Shown piece by piece: positions 12,652-14,579 of a stretch of 14,579 bases of DNA. The stretch's first letter is position 1. Each line of letters begins with the position of its first letter. Source of the stretch: Gemmatimonadota bacterium (GTDB taxonomy: Bacteria; Gemmatimonadota; Gemmatimonadetes; Longimicrobiales; Longimicrobiaceae); contig JAHWJJ010000048.1 in the NCBI GenBank assembly GCA_019348475.1, positions 1 to 14,579 of the forward strand, written 5' to 3'. The notes below the pieces were generated by a model. The model was not told the DNA's origin and made no database searches. It was given only the letters and a program-made list of their open reading frames with translations. The position numbers and the translations under genes were made by a program.

Positions 12652-14579
12652 TCAACTTTCCGGGATGCGCAGCTTCTGCCCGGGGCGGATGGGGGCGTCC
12701 TGGTCCAGGCCGTTGGCGCGGCGCAGGTTCTCCACCGTGGTTCCGTACCGCCGCGCGATCCCCCACAGCGTCTCGCCATCGGCGACGGTGTGCTCGCGGG
12801 CGCGGGCCTCGCTGCTCGGAGGGTTCGCCGTCGGTGACGAGGACGGACGCGCCGCGGGCGTCGATCCGCTGGCGCGCCGCGGGGCGGATGCGGAGTCGGT
12901 GGATGTGCGGCGCGCGCCGGCGGAGGACGGCGGTGCCGCGCCGCTGCCGGACTCGCGGGCGCCCGCCTGCGACGCGGCCGTGGACGAGGGACGCGGGATG
13001 CGCAGCGTCTGCCCGGGGCGGATGGTATCGGCTTCCTTCAGATCGTTGGCCTCGCGCACGGCATCCACCGTCACCTCGAACCGCCGCGCGATCCCCCACA
13101 GCGTCTCGCCGGCTTCCACCGTGTGCGTCCGCCCCGCCGGCGCTCCACCCGCCCGCGGCGAAGAAGCCGGTGCCGATGCCGCCGCCGGACGTCCGCCGCT
13201 CGACCCGCTCCCCTCGCGCGGCGGCGCGGACGAGGAGGATGACGACGGACGGGCCGAAGCCGAACCCGATGCCGAACCCGGACCCGGACCCGGACCCGGA
13301 GCCGAAGCCGATCCCGATCCCGATCCGCTGCGCGTGTCCGGCGATCCGGCGGTGCGCGTGGACGAGGTCGCCCCGCTGCGCGCGGCCGATGCAGAGTCGC
13401 TGGTCCTCCGCGCCACCGGGGCGGACGCGCTGTCGCTCCGCCGCTCGCTGCCCGACGCGTCGCTCCGCCGCGAAGAAGAGGAGCCGCGGCGCTGTCCATT
13501 CCCTGAGTCCGGGGCGGCGGCCCCGGCAGCCGGCGCGGGATCGCCCAGCACGCGGGGGGCGTCGGGGCGCGCGGCGCGCTGCACCGGCCGCGCATCCAGC
13601 ACGCGGACGGCGTCGGCGTACAGGCGCACGTGGTCGCCGGCACGCAGGTTGTCGAGGCTCGTGGACAGGTTCATCGCGCGGATGCGGTCCACAGGCACGC
13701 CGGAAAGCTCCGCCAGCCGCGACAGGGATTCGCCCTCGCGCACCCGGTACACGGCGTAGCCGCCGCGCCGCCGGAACTCCGAGGCGGCGAACGCCTGCTG
13801 CAGCGGCGCGCCCTGCCCCAGCGGCACCCACACCCAGTAGTTGCGCGGCGCGATCTGCCGGAACAGGTGGGGGTTCAGGTCCGTCAGCTCAGAGAGCGGC
13901 AGACTGCCGATCTGCGCCAGCACGGGCAGCGGCGTGGGCAGGTCCACGCGCACGCTGTCGTAGGCGAAGCGCCGGGCAGCCGGGGTGGGCGCCGGATAGC
14001 CGAAGCGCACCGGGTCCTTGGCGATGATGGTGACGGCGTACAGGCGCGGCACGTAGCGGCGCGTCTCCTGCGCCAGATCGCCGCGCACGGCCACGTCCCA
14101 GAAGTCCGTGGCCCCGTAGCGCCCCAGCGCGCGGTTGATGCGCCCCTCCCCCGCGTTGTAGGCCGCCGCAGCGAGCGCCCAGTCGCCTCGCATGCGCCGG
14201 TGCAGGTCGCGCAGGTGGCGCGCGGCCGCGTGGGTGGCGCGAACGGGGTCCATCCGCTCGTCCACCAGGGTGTCGATGCGAAGCCCCATTCCGCGGCCCG
14301 TGGCCGGCATGAACTGCCACATCCCCACCGCGCCGGCGTGGCTGCGCACCGTGGGGCGGTAGCCGCTCTCGATCATCCCCAGGTGGTGCAGGTCGCGCGG
14401 AATGCCGTACGAGGCGAACACGTCGCGCACCCACTCGGCGTACCGGTCCGCCTGCCGCAGCCACCCGCCCACCACGGCGTGGCGCTGGTAGAGCAGGAAC
14501 TCCATCTCCGACCGCACCCACTCATTCGCCACCACCGGCAGGTCGTACTGCGCGCGTCCCAGCAGGTCGGCACCCAGCA
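12652..14579 (-). CDS. mltD: Membrane-bound lytic murein transglycosylase D-like, with three LysM domains (5' end outside window)
   Basis: Peptidoglycan lytic transglycosylase, which cleaves the MurNAc-GlcNAc bond to form anhydro-MurNAc. About 641 residues are visible and the start lies beyond 14579. The frame continues upstream as LLGRAQYDLPVVANEWV, typical of MltD just before the catalytic domain, so the GTG at 14535 is not the start. Numbered from that GTG, the SLT domain carries catalytic E56 in MIESGYRP, then SHAGAVGMWQFMPATGRGMG (65-84) and AAAAYNAGEGRI (122-133). RNYWVWVPLG (231-240) is the usual MltD link. LysM domains lie at about 261-307, 471-515 and 581-625, the last two near-duplicates (ETLWGIARR in both). 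They are separated by low-complexity Ser/Ala/Gly/Pro/Arg linkers at about 311-468 and 516-580, including a PGPGPGPG run coded by GGACCC hexamers near 13274-13297. It acts in the envelope. The stop is 10 bp from repeat copy B. Confidence 0.95.
   Translation of the reverse strand, partial: LGADLLGRAQYDLPVVANEWVRSEMEFLLYQRHAVVGGWLRQADRYAEWVRDVFASYGIPRDLHHLGMIESGYRPTVRSHAGAVGMWQFMPATGRGMGLRIDTLVDERMDPVRATHAAARHLRDLHRRMRGDWALAAAAYNAGEGRINRALGRYGATDFWDVAVRGDLAQETRRYVPRLYAVTIIAKDPVRFGYPAPTPAARRFAYDSVRVDLPTPLPVLAQIGSLPLSELTDLNPHLFRQIAPRNYWVWVPLGQGAPLQQAFAASEFRRRGGYAVYRVREGESLSRLAELSGVPVDRIRAMNLSTSLDNLRAGDHVRLYADAVRVLDARPVQRAARPDAPRVLGDPAPAAGAAAPDSGNGQRRGSSSSRRSDASGSERRSDSASAPVARRTSDSASAARSGATSSTRTAGSPDTRSGSGSGSASAPGPGPGPGSASGSASARPSSSSSSAPPREGSGSSGGRPAAASAPASSPRAGGAPAGRTHTVEAGETLWGIARRFEVTVDAVREANDLKEADTIRPGQTLRIPRPSSTAASQAGARESGSGAAPPSSAGARRTSTDSASAPRRASGSTPAARPSSSPTANPPSSEARAREHTVADGETLWGIARRYGTTVENLRRANGLDQDAPIRPGQKLRIPES

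Noticed and set aside
12243..14027. A 594-residue plus-strand open frame antisense to the lytic transglycosylase
   Set aside because: It begins in a dispersed repeat and is Arg/Pro/Ser-rich without pattern; the minus strand has SLT and LysM domains.

Overview
The window is very GC-rich (about 70% by eye), with G/C-ending codons and long antisense open frames. It also holds several families of short intergenic repeats and hairpins. The gene content and repeat style suggest a free-living, Gram-negative-type, high-GC bacterium. My best guess is Gemmatimonadota (Longimicrobium-like), but this rests on style and recall, not on a marker gene. I see no rRNA, tRNA, CRISPR array, transposase or phage gene.

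Layout. (1) Positions 1-2968, minus strand: a YtcJ-type amidohydrolase, a CobB/SIRT5-type sirtuin, and the 5' end of a pyruvate kinase gene that appears frameshifted at a run of five G. An 8-bp tandem array fills the gap between amidohydrolase and sirtuin. (2) 2969-3689: a gene-free spacer between divergent genes, holding two direct repeats of about 196 bp. (3) 3690-5215, plus strand: ribonuclease D, a 7-bp tandem array starting at its stop codon, and a small unknown gene. (4) 5276-5328: a large hairpin between convergent genes. (5) 5378-7359, minus: a membrane-anchored unknown protein followed by a secreted M19 dipeptidase. (6) 7609-10314, minus: a tightly overlapping four-gene unit. In order of transcription it encodes an ABM/heme-monooxygenase-fold protein, a 131-residue unknown, a stand-alone cobalamin-binding protein with the CarH-type W-x9-EH and E-x-H-x2-G motifs, and a soluble PAS-type histidine kinase. 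(7) 10408-10977, minus: a NudF-type Nudix hydrolase. (8) 11101-12152, plus: a CsbD-like protein with a strong terminator, a 600-bp spacer, and a small acidic unknown protein. (9) 12153-12651: a spacer with two copies of a roughly 160-bp repeat, each containing an inverted repeat and a terminator-like hairpin. (10) 12652-14579, minus: an MltD-type lytic transglycosylase with three LysM domains, cut off by the window end.

The most interesting unit is region 6. The cobalamin protein looks like the light-sensing half of CarH/LitR without the MerR DNA-binding domain. It is translationally coupled (ATGA overlaps) to both the unknown helical protein and the histidine kinase. The simplest inference is a B12-based sensor, possibly a photoreceptor, signalling through a cytosolic two-component kinase. 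No response regulator lies in the window. The remaining genes are housekeeping or scavenging functions: glycolysis, protein deacylation, RNA processing, peptide and amide hydrolysis, ADP-ribose clean-up and cell-wall turnover.
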